Assembly: GCF_036108815.1 (NCBI RefSeq)
Contig: NZ_CP107985.1
Coordinates: 7,809,501-7,873,500 of the forward strand
Length of the DNA stretch: 64,000 nt
Source of the DNA: Streptomyces sp. NBC_00353
Lineage (GTDB): Bacteria; Actinomycetota; Actinomycetes; Streptomycetales; Streptomycetaceae
Reading direction: 5' to 3'
The translations under genes and the position numbers were made by a program. Below the pieces are notes generated by a model. The model was not told the DNA's origin, made no database searches, and saw only the letters and a list, made by a program, of their open reading frames with translations. Position 1 is the stretch's first letter. Each line of letters begins with the position of its first letter. This document shows, piece by piece, positions 1-6,870 of the stretch.

Positions 1-53
1 CCCAGCCCGGGCTTGCGGGCCGTCCGCCTTCGAGCAGACCGAGGAGGCCACGC

Positions 54-974
54 GTGCACGAGAGCCGGACCGGACGACAGCTGACTCTCCGCCATGGGGA
101 CCGGAGCGCGGTCGTCGTCGAACTCGGAGCGGCCCTACGCCATTACGCCGTCGGCGACCGGATCGTACTCGACGGATTCGCCCGGGACGACCGGATCACC
201 GGCGGGCGCGGTCAGATCCTCGTGCCGTGGCCCAACCGGATTCAGGACGGCCGCTACCACTGGGACGGGCAGGACCAGCAACTGCCGCTGACCGAACCGG
301 AGAACGGCAACGCAATCCACGGCCTGCTCCGCTGGACATCGTGGCGGATCGTCGAGGCGCAGGACGACCGGGCGGTGCTCGATGTCTCCCTGTGGCCCCA
401 GCCCGGCTATCCCTTCCACCTCCGGGTCCGCGCCGAGTACACCCTGGACGACGACGGCCTCGGTGTGGCCGTCGTCGCACGCAACCTCGGTGAGAACGCC
501 GCACCCTACGGGGTCGGCCAGCACCCCTACCTCACGGTCGGCACCGGGACCGTGGACGACGCGCTGCTGACCGTACCGGCGCGGACGCGACTGCGCACCG
601 GCGAGCGGGGGCTGCCGGTCGCTGCCGAACCGGTCCAGGGCACTCCCTACGACTTCCGTACGCCTCGAACCATCGGGACCCAGCGGCTGGACACCCCGTT
701 CGGCGACCTCGACCGGGATGCGCGCGGGCGGGCCGTGGTGAGCCTCGCCCATTCGTCCGGCGCATGGGGTACCGACGTATGGCTCGGCGAGGGCGCCGAT
801 CACGTCCAGCTGTACACCGGTGACACCCTGCCCGAAGGGGAGCGGCGCCGCTCCGTCGCCATCGAGCCGATGTCGTGCCCGCCGGACGCGTTCCGCAGTG
901 GCACGGGACTTGTCACTCTGGGGCCCGGTGAGGAGCACACGGTCCGCTGGGGGATCACCCCGTGGCAGGAATGA
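54..974 (+). CDS. aldose 1-epimerase family protein
   Basis: Probable mutarotase of the galactose mutarotase-like fold, which interconverts alpha and beta anomers of sugars in the cytoplasm; the actual sugar is unknown. The 306-residue protein has the family's conserved parts in order: IHGLLRW (around residue 90), GVGQHPYL with the second histidine (around 155), and a C-terminal AIEPMSCPPDAF segment carrying the expected glutamate base. No signal peptide is visible. The GTG start follows a GAGGAGG ribosome site at 41-47. It is followed, after about 100 bases, by the antiporter gene. A glucose-6-phosphate 1-epimerase-like role is an alternative. Confidence 0.85.
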   Translation: MHESRTGRQLTLRHGDRSAVVVELGAALRHYAVGDRIVLDGFARDDRITGGRGQILVPWPNRIQDGRYHWDGQDQQLPLTEPENGNAIHGLLRWTSWRIVEAQDDRAVLDVSLWPQPGYPFHLRVRAEYTLDDDGLGVAVVARNLGENAAPYGVGQHPYLTVGTGTVDDALLTVPARTRLRTGERGLPVAAEPVQGTPYDFRTPRTIGTQRLDTPFGDLDRDARGRAVVSLAHSSGAWGTDVWLGEGADHVQLYTGDTLPEGERRRSVAIEPMSCPPDAFRSGTGLVTLGPGEEHTVRWGITPWQE

Positions 975-1073
975 CGGTCGCGCCGCGGTGCTCGATGCTG
1001 CCCGGTCCGCGGTTCGCCGGCGGCAGGAGCATCCACCGGCTCGTCGGATGACCCGGCACCACGGAGGCGCCGC

Positions 1074-2861
1074 ATGACGACGGATCAGGTCCTCATGGGC
1101 GTGGGGCTGACCCTGGTCCTCGCCGTCGGATCGCAGATCCTGGCAGGGCGGCTGCGTATCCCGGCGCTCATCGTGCTGCTGCCGGTCGGGTTCGCCGCCG
1201 GCGCGGTGGTGGACGAGCTCGACCCGCAGCGGCTGCTGGGGCCGGCGTTCTCCCCTCTCGTGTCGCTCGCCGTCGCGGTGATCCTCTACGACGCGGGCCT
1301 CGGGCTCGATCTCAGGAAGCTGAAGGGGCATACCCGCCGTGTCGTCATCAGGCTGATCTGGATCGGGGTCCTGATCACCTGGGTGCTCGGCACGCTCCTC
1401 GCCATACCGCTGCTGGGCATGGACCGGCGGGCGGCCGTCATGCTGGGCGCGATCCTGGTGGTCTCCGGACCGACCGTGGTCGGGCCGCTGCTCAGCTTCG
1501 TCCGGCCGAAGGAGCGGCCGCAGCACATCCTGGTCTGGGAGGGCTCCCTCATCGACCCGGTCGGCGGCATCCTGGGAGCGCTCGTCTTCCATCTCGTCGA
1601 GGCGAGCACCGGTCGTCACGTCGGCAGCGGAGCGCTGAACTTCCTCGGCAGCGTCGGTGTCGGGATGGCGGGCGGCATCGTCGGAACCGCGCTGCTGTGG
1701 GTGCTGTTCCGCCGGCTCCTGCCCGGCGAGATCCTCGGGACCACGGCCCAGCTCGCCGCGGTGATCGCGGTGGCGGCCTTCTGCGACGTCGTCCGCGAGG
1801 ACTCCGGACTCATCGCCGCCGTGATGATGGGCCTGGCCGTCGCCAACCTTCCGCGTTTCGACGTCCCGGCACGCCGGCCCTTCTTCGAGACATTGGTCAG
1901 TCTGATTCTCGGCCTGCTCTTCATCTCCATCTCGGCCACCGTCACCCCGCAGTCGCTGCGGCACGTGGTGCTTCCCGCGCTGGGCCTCACCGTTGTCCTC
2001 GTGCTCGTGGTCAGGCCGCTGGTGGCCATCATGTCGACGCTCGGCACGGACCTGACCAGGGGTGAGCGGGGCTTCATCGGCTGGATGGCACCGCGCGGCA
2101 TCGTCGCGGCGGCGACCGCCTCGACGTTCTCCGCCACCCTGGTCGCGAAGGGGATCGGCGGCGCTTCGAAGATTCTGCCCACCACCTTCGTCGTCATCGT
2201 GGCCACGGTGACGCTGTACGGGCTGACGGCATCGGCGGTCGCCGGGCGCCTGGGCGTCGTCAGGCCGTCCCGCTCACGTCCGCTGCTGGTCGGCGGCGAG
2301 CCCTGGGTGGTGGACCTCGGGCGGGCTTTGAGAGCGGCGGGGCTGCAGGTACTGATGTGGGCCGGCCTGGAGCAGCAGCGTGAGCGCATCGGACAGGCGG
2401 GACTCGAACTGGCCCCGGGGGAGCTGCTGGCTGCCGCCACCGGGGAGGGCGCCGAGCTGGAGGGCATCACGGCGGTGTTCCTCCTGACCGCCGAGGACGA
2501 TTTCAACGCGCTGGCGGCCACCGTCCTGCGCGGCAGCGTCGAGGGATCCGTCCATCGCGTCGGTTCTCCGCGCGAGAGCGTCGGTGTGGTGGCCCCGTTC
2601 ATCGGTGGCGAGGTCCTGTTCGGTACGGAGCTGACCGGGGTGGCTCTGACCCGGAGGTACGAGGACGGGGCGTCCATCGTGACAAGGCCCGCAGATCAGG
2701 CCGCACCGGCCGGCTGGGACATGCTGTTCCTGGTCCGGGGCGACGGCCGACTCGATCCGGTCACCGAGGCCGACCGTCCGCTGCCCGGACCGGGTGACCT
2801 GGCCGTCCTCCTGGCTCCCGCCGATCACCCCGCCGTGCCGCCCGCTCCGGGACAGTCGTGA
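1074..2861 (+). CDS. CPA1-type cation:proton antiporter with C-terminal TrkA-N-like domain
   Basis: Integral membrane monovalent cation/H+ exchanger (NhaP/CPA1 type), 595 residues. Residues from about 5 to 395 are a string of hydrophobic segments, with the acidic pair region EGSLIDPVGGI around residue 150 and a second acidic stretch near VVREDSGLIAA. The last ~190 residues are soluble and begin LLVGGEPWVVDLGRAL, resembling a degenerate TrkA-N (RCK) nucleotide-sensing domain, though the usual glycine-rich GxGxxG is not intact. The family normally regulates pH or Na+/K+ content. The ATG follows a weak GGAGGCGCC ribosome site. A strong hairpin follows the stop. Confidence 0.88.
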   Translation: MTTDQVLMGVGLTLVLAVGSQILAGRLRIPALIVLLPVGFAAGAVVDELDPQRLLGPAFSPLVSLAVAVILYDAGLGLDLRKLKGHTRRVVIRLIWIGVLITWVLGTLLAIPLLGMDRRAAVMLGAILVVSGPTVVGPLLSFVRPKERPQHILVWEGSLIDPVGGILGALVFHLVEASTGRHVGSGALNFLGSVGVGMAGGIVGTALLWVLFRRLLPGEILGTTAQLAAVIAVAAFCDVVREDSGLIAAVMMGLAVANLPRFDVPARRPFFETLVSLILGLLFISISATVTPQSLRHVVLPALGLTVVLVLVVRPLVAIMSTLGTDLTRGERGFIGWMAPRGIVAAATASTFSATLVAKGIGGASKILPTTFVVIVATVTLYGLTASAVAGRLGVVRPSRSRPLLVGGEPWVVDLGRALRAAGLQVLMWAGLEQQRERIGQAGLELAPGELLAAATGEGAELEGITAVFLLTAEDDFNALAATVLRGSVEGSVHRVGSPRESVGVVAPFIGGEVLFGTELTGVALTRRYEDGASIVTRPADQAAPAGWDMLFLVRGDGRLDPVTEADRPLPGPGDLAVLLAPADHPAVPPAPGQS

Positions 2862-2884
2862 CACCGGCGCAGGACGCACAAAAA

Positions 2885-2922
2885 GCAGATGCGGATCGAG
2901 GTGATACTCGATCCGCATCTGC
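2885..2922. terminator. bidirectional intrinsic terminator
   Basis: A perfect 16-bp inverted repeat (2885-2900 and 2907-2922) with a 6-base loop. On the minus strand it is followed by a run of five T, so it is a canonical terminator for the tRNA-Leu transcript. It also lies just after the antiporter stop and can end that message. Confidence 0.85.
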
Positions 2923-2953
2923 TCCGTCTTCCCACACGAAGGAGGAAGACCGC

Positions 2954-3041
2954 TGGTGTCCGAGGGGGGACTTGAACCCCCACGCCCGATAAAGGGCACT
3001 AGCACCTCAAGCTAGCGCGTCTGCCATTCCGCCACCCGGAC
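2954..3041 (-). tRNA. tRNA-Leu (anticodon GAG)
   Basis: An 88-base tRNA with encoded CCA (complement of 2954-2956). The acceptor stem GTCCGGG pairs with CTCGGAC with one G-U pair. The anticodon stem CTAGC/GCTAG flanks a 7-base loop TTGAGGT that gives anticodon GAG (3006-3008 on the complement), which reads CUC/CUU leucine codons. A long variable arm, typical of tRNA-Leu, and a GGTTCAAGTCC T-arm are present. The downstream hairpin at 2885-2922 terminates it. Confidence 0.97.
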
Positions 3042-3224
3042 AAGGTGTCTGTCTCGCGGGCCGTGCCCGTTCCGACGTGGAAAACAATAGCAAACATTCG
3101 GAGGTGCTCGATCACGTCACTGGCCGTGTGAACGGCGCATGACGGGGAACGGGCGGCCTTGGGCGAGCGGGCCCGGCGCGGGAGGATGGGCGGGAGCACC
3201 AGGGTGACAGTGGAAGGAAGCAGT

Positions 3225-4550
3225 GTGAGCGAGACGAACACGGTCGGCGGCCCGTCCGGCGAGGACGAGGTCGTGGATCTCTGCCGCGAGCTGATCCGGA
3301 TCGACACCAGCAACTACGGAGACCACTCGGGCCCGGGTGAACGCGCGGCCGCCGAGTACATCGCCGAGCAGCTCGCCGAGGTCGGCCTCGAACCGAAGAT
3401 CTTCGAATCCCACAAGGGCCGTGCCTCGACCGTTGCCCGGATCGAGGGCGAGGACCCGTCGAGGCCCGCGCTGCTCATCCACGGGCACACCGACGTCGTG
3501 CCGGCCAATGCCCAGGACTGGACGCACGACCCGTTCTCGGGCGAGATCGCGGACGGTTGCGTGTGGGGGCGCGGCGCGGTCGACATGAAGGACATGGACG
3601 CGATGACCCTCGCGGTCGTCCGCGACCGGATGCGCAGCGGCCGCAAGCCCCCGCGCGACATCGTGCTGGCATTCCTGGCCGACGAGGAGGCCGGTGGTAC
3701 GTACGGTGCGCGGTATCTCGTCGACAAGCACCCGGACCTCTTCGACGGCGTCAGCGAGGCGATCGGTGAGGTCGGTGGCTTCTCCTTCACGGTCAACGAG
3801 AAGCTGCGGCTCTATCTCGTCGAGACGGCCCAGAAGGGCATGCACTGGATGAAGCTCACCGTGGACGGCACCGCCGGGCACGGCTCGATGACCAACAACG
3901 ACAACGCGATCACCGAGCTCTGCGAGGCCGTCGGGCGGCTCGGACGGCACAAGTGGCCGGTCAGGGTGACCAAGACCGTACGGTCCTTCCTCGACGAGCT
4001 GTCCGACGCCCTCGGCACCCCGCTCGACCCGGAGGACATGGACGCCACGCTCGCCAAGCTGGGCGGCATCGCCAAGATGATCGGCGCCACCCTGCGCAAC
4101 TCGGCCGCCCCGACCATGCTGGGCGCCGGGTACAAGGTGAACGTGATCCCCGGCCAGGCCGTCGCCCATGTCGACGGCCGCTTCCTGCCCGGCTTCGAGG
4201 ACGAGTTCCTGGCCGACCTGGACCGGGTCCTCGGCCCGCGGGTGAGGCGTGAGGACGTGCACGGCGACAAGGCGCTGGAGACCAGCTTCGACGGCTCCCT
4301 GGTCGACGCGATGCAGATCGCGCTGAAGGCGGAGGACCCGATCGCCCGCGCCGTCCCGTACATGCTCTCCGGCGGCACCGACGCCAAGTCCTTCGACGAC
4401 CTCGGCATCCGCTGCTTCGGATTCGCGCCGCTGAAGCTGCCGCCGGAGCTCGACTTCGCGGGCATGTTCCACGGTGTGGACGAGCGAGTACCGGTCGACG
4501 GCCTGAAATTCGGCGTGCGGGTGCTCGACCGTTTCATCGACAACTGCTGA
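3225..4550 (+). CDS. M20/M25/M40 family zinc metallo-hydrolase
   Basis: Cytoplasmic aminoacylase/dipeptidase-like M20 enzyme of 441 residues. Metal-binding motifs typical of the family appear in order: HGHTDVVPA, GAVDMKDM, then DEEAGG with the catalytic glutamate, and a C-terminal region with MFHGVDERV supplying a late histidine. The central TAGHGSM stretch belongs to the dimerisation/lid domain. The GTG at 3225 is chosen because GGAAGG lies 7 bases upstream and because upstream residues are low-complexity; the frame stays open back to 3159. The gene is monocistronic and precedes chpH, as in S. coelicolor from memory. Substrate unknown. Confidence 0.87.
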   Translation: MSETNTVGGPSGEDEVVDLCRELIRIDTSNYGDHSGPGERAAAEYIAEQLAEVGLEPKIFESHKGRASTVARIEGEDPSRPALLIHGHTDVVPANAQDWTHDPFSGEIADGCVWGRGAVDMKDMDAMTLAVVRDRMRSGRKPPRDIVLAFLADEEAGGTYGARYLVDKHPDLFDGVSEAIGEVGGFSFTVNEKLRLYLVETAQKGMHWMKLTVDGTAGHGSMTNNDNAITELCEAVGRLGRHKWPVRVTKTVRSFLDELSDALGTPLDPEDMDATLAKLGGIAKMIGATLRNSAAPTMLGAGYKVNVIPGQAVAHVDGRFLPGFEDEFLADLDRVLGPRVRREDVHGDKALETSFDGSLVDAMQIALKAEDPIARAVPYMLSGGTDAKSFDDLGIRCFGFAPLKLPPELDFAGMFHGVDERVPVDGLKFGVRVLDRFIDNC

Positions 4551-4692
4551 ATCATCACGCCGGTAATCGCCAGCGTGTGCGTACGTGACCGGAACGAGTG
4601 AAAGGAACCATACGCTCGTAGCCCCATTACTTATTCCTCGTTACAGGTGATGCGGTCCGCGGCTGGGGCCGCATTGCCAACTAGGAGGAATA

Positions 4693-4926
4693 ATGATCAA
4701 GAAGGTCGTCGCTGCTGCGGCAGTCACTGGCGGTCTGGTGCTCGCGGGTGCGGGCATGGCCGTCGCCGACTCGGGCGCGCAGGGTGCCGCTGTCGGGAGC
4801 CCCGGTGTGATCTCGGGCAACACGATCCAGGTTCCCGTGCACGTGCCGGTGAACGTGTGCGGCAACACGATCTCCGTGATCGGGCTGCTCAACCCCGCCT
4901 TCGGCAACGGCTGCGTCAACGGCTGA
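4693..4926 (+). CDS. chpH: short chaplin (ChpH-like), secreted amyloid-forming surface protein
   Basis: A 77-residue secreted chaplin. Residues 1-25 are a Sec signal peptide ending AVA; the mature part is a single chaplin domain with SPGVISGN, the VPVHVPVNVCGN core and GLLNPAFGNGC. Both cysteines (C56 and C74) are present, which form the intramolecular disulfide in ChpH-type but not ChpE-type chaplins. Chaplins assemble as amphipathic amyloid films that let aerial hyphae break surface tension and make spores hydrophobic. A perfect AGGAGG ribosome site precedes the ATG. It is separated from chpC by its own terminator. Confidence 0.95.
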   Translation: MIKKVVAAAAVTGGLVLAGAGMAVADSGAQGAAVGSPGVISGNTIQVPVHVPVNVCGNTISVIGLLNPAFGNGCVNG

Positions 4927-4954
4927 TGTTGTGCATCAACCCGTAAGGGTTTGA

Positions 4955-5003
4955 GCCCGGTCGGCCCCGGGGTGCACACCATGCACTCCGGGGCCGACCG
5001 GGC
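4955..5003 (+). terminator. terminator after chpH
   Basis: Long hairpin: a 16-bp perfect stem (4955-4970 with 4988-5003) extended by six inner pairs (4971-4976 with 4982-4987), loop of five. It lies 28 bases after the chpH stop and 63 before the chpC start, so the two chaplins probably have separate messages. No U-tract follows, as is common in Streptomyces. Confidence 0.7.
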
Positions 5004-5066
5004 ACTCCGCCCCCCGCACGGTCGAGTCCGGGGGTTTTCCGGAAGGTCAGAAGGCAGGAACAACCT

Positions 5067-5843
5067 ATGCGACAGGTCACGCGTAAAGGCCTGATCACCA
5101 TGGCGGCAGCGGGCGGAGTGCTCGCGCTGAGTGGTGGCTATGCGCACGCCGACGCAGGAGCGACCGGCGATGCATCGAATTCCCCGGGGGTGCTGTCAGG
5201 GAATTCGGTCGAGATCCCGGTCCACGTACCGGTCAACGCATGCGGTAACTCCGTGAGTGTCGTCGGACTGCTCAACCCCGCGGCCGGAAACGCTTGCGAA
5301 AGCGGTTCGGGAAGCGGTTCGGGAAGCGCGACTTCGAGCCGACACGGTTCGGCCGCCCCCGCGTCGGACAGCCGGGCATCGAACCACAGGGCCCAGGACA
5401 CGTCGGCAGTCGACCTCGGGCCGGGAACCGGCAAGCACCGGGCCGTCGGCAGCGGCAGCAGGGACGGGGCGTTCGCTGAGGGGTACACGCAGGGCTCGCC
5501 CGGCATCCTCTCGGGCAACACCGTCCAGGCGCCCATCGACATCCCCGTGAACGCCTGCGGGAACAGCATCACCATCGGCGGACTCCTCAGCCCGTCCTCC
5601 GGCAACAGCTGCGAGAACGACCCGGACGTCGCACCACCGCCGGTCACGCGTGTCACCCCGGGCAAGCCCACCCCGATGGGGCTCACGGGGTTCGGGCTGC
5701 ACCCGAACGCACCCGCGCCCCAGGCGGTCGAGCTCGCACACACCGGAGCGGGCGGGCTCGACCTGCTCGTCCCGGCGAGTGCGGGCCTGCTGCTGGCGGG
5801 CGCGGGTACGGTGCTGTACCGCCGCTCCCGCATGTCCGCGTAG
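5067..5843 (+). CDS. chpC: long chaplin with sortase signal (ChpC-like)
   Basis: A 258-residue cell-wall-anchored chaplin. Residues 1-28 are a signal peptide (ending AHA). Chaplin domain 1 spans about 37-77 and domain 2 about 140-182; each has SPGxLSGN, the PVNACGN core and GLLxPxxGNxC with two cysteines. The domains are joined by a Gly-Ser-rich, hydrophilic linker. The C terminus has a LAHTG sortase motif, a hydrophobic segment and a positive tail (YRRSRMSA), so class E sortase should attach it to peptidoglycan. Long chaplins nucleate or display the short ones at the hyphal surface. Paired with chpH upstream. Confidence 0.95.
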   Translation: MRQVTRKGLITMAAAGGVLALSGGYAHADAGATGDASNSPGVLSGNSVEIPVHVPVNACGNSVSVVGLLNPAAGNACESGSGSGSGSATSSRHGSAAPASDSRASNHRAQDTSAVDLGPGTGKHRAVGSGSRDGAFAEGYTQGSPGILSGNTVQAPIDIPVNACGNSITIGGLLSPSSGNSCENDPDVAPPPVTRVTPGKPTPMGLTGFGLHPNAPAPQAVELAHTGAGGLDLLVPASAGLLLAGAGTVLYRRSRMSA

Positions 5844-5884
5844 CGGCAGGACGGACACCGGCGCAGCAGGAACGGAACGAAACG

Positions 5885-5912
5885 AGCGGGCCCCGCGGAT
5901 GCGGGGCCCGCT
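5885..5912. terminator. bidirectional terminator between chpC and the next convergent gene
   Basis: Perfect 12-bp GC-rich stem (5885-5896 with 5901-5912) and GGAT loop, followed by TCGTCTTA. It sits between the chpC stop and the stop of the convergent small gene at 5918. Confidence 0.75.
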
Positions 5913-5917
5913 TCGTC

Positions 5918-6106
5918 TTACCAGGTGGCCCGTAGCTGGCGGATGATCCGTCGGCGCAGCCGCACCCTGCGGCTGCCGTCACGGCGCAGCGTCAGTCGGT
6001 CCAACTCCCAGTGCCCGTACTCGGCATGGTCGGTCAGCAGGCGGGCCGTCTCCTTCCGGGACACCCCGCGCGGCACGTACACGTCGACAAATTCGTATTC
6101 CGGCAT
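5918..6106 (-). CDS. small conserved protein, probably DUF5703 family
   Basis: A 62-residue basic protein that begins MPEYEFVDVYVPRGVSRKE, followed by an arginine-rich end (RRVRLRRRIIRQLRATW). I recognise it as a small, strongly conserved actinobacterial protein, I believe DUF5703, but no function is established. It has no signal peptide, membrane segment or cysteine. It is divergent from the 219-residue hypothetical gene at 6154 across only 47 bases, so the two may share a control region. Real-gene support comes from good codon bias and a start 5' of a compact promoter gap. Confidence 0.75.
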   Translation of the reverse strand: MPEYEFVDVYVPRGVSRKETARLLTDHAEYGHWELDRLTLRRDGSRRVRLRRRIIRQLRATW

Positions 6107-6153
6107 CGCATCTATTGTGCGGGCAGAGGCTGTGTACGGATAGCGTCTGCACT

Positions 6154-6813
6154 ATGTCTGATGCTGCGCAGCCCACCGCTGCCGAGGTACGCGCCGCCGC
6201 CGATGCCGTCAAAGCCGCGCTCGACCACCACCTCGAGGCGGTCGAGCGCCGGTCCGGGGACGACGACCCGGCCGTCTACGACGCGTTCAACGCACTGGCC
6301 GCTGCGGCCGAGGTCTACGACGAACTCCTCTACGACCGCTACGACGAGGTCACCCCCTTCGAGATCCCCGGTGTCGACGACTCCATGCCGCCGTACTCCG
6401 GCCCCGAGGAGCCGAACGCGCTCAGCGTGCTGATCCGCCGCGACTACGCGGTGGTGGAGCCGCCCCGGCTGCTCGCACAGGCGCAGCGGATCGTCGACGC
6501 GGATCCGGGCGACCGTGGCAGTGGGACGGGCGCCGCGGCCGGAGCCAGTGTCCACGCGGCGCTCGGTGTGCTCTTCGGCGAGTACGAACCGGACGAGATC
6601 GCCTCCCGGCACCAGGAGTTCGGCCTGGAGGAGGGCGACTCCACGCTCTGGGTCTCGGCGGCCGAGGAGCTGCCCGAGGCGGGGGAGTGGCTCAGCGCCC
6701 CCTTCGACGAGGCCGACCCACAGCTGGTGGTCTGCCGCTTCGACGTCAGCTCCGTCTTCGACGAGGACGACCTCGACGAGGAGCTGGACGACCTGGCGAC
6801 CGACAGCTCCTGA
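6154..6813 (+). CDS. conserved hypothetical acidic protein
   Basis: A 219-residue, acidic, soluble protein of unknown function. The first 60 residues are alanine-rich and helical (AAEVRAAADAVKAALDHHLEAVE), the middle contains a proline-rich FEIPGVDDSMPPYSGPEEPN stretch, and the C terminus is strongly acidic with repeated DEDDLDEELDD. No signal, membrane segment or known catalytic motif is seen. ATG at 6154 is chosen over the upstream TTG at 6115 because the added residues are unlike a normal N terminus. It is divergent from the small gene at 5918-6106 and convergent with the RecD2-like gene. Confidence 0.75.
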   Translation: MSDAAQPTAAEVRAAADAVKAALDHHLEAVERRSGDDDPAVYDAFNALAAAAEVYDELLYDRYDEVTPFEIPGVDDSMPPYSGPEEPNALSVLIRRDYAVVEPPRLLAQAQRIVDADPGDRGSGTGAAAGASVHAALGVLFGEYEPDEIASRHQEFGLEEGDSTLWVSAAEELPEAGEWLSAPFDEADPQLVVCRFDVSSVFDEDDLDEELDDLATDSS

Positions 6814-6829
6814 TCCCGTCGCGGACGGA

Positions 6830-6859
6830 GCCGGAGGGCCGCGTGTGCGGTCCTCCGGC
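6830..6859. terminator. bidirectional terminator
   Basis: A 13-bp stem with one G-U pair (6830-6842 with 6847-6859) and loop GTGT lies between the stop of the acidic hypothetical gene and the stop of the convergent RecD2-like gene. Confidence 0.65.
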
Positions 6860-6870
6860 CCTCCGGTCCT

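Noticed and set aside
1..53. Possible end of an upstream gene
   Set aside because: The frames reading into position 1 show no recognisable C terminus; 53 bases are not enough to decide.
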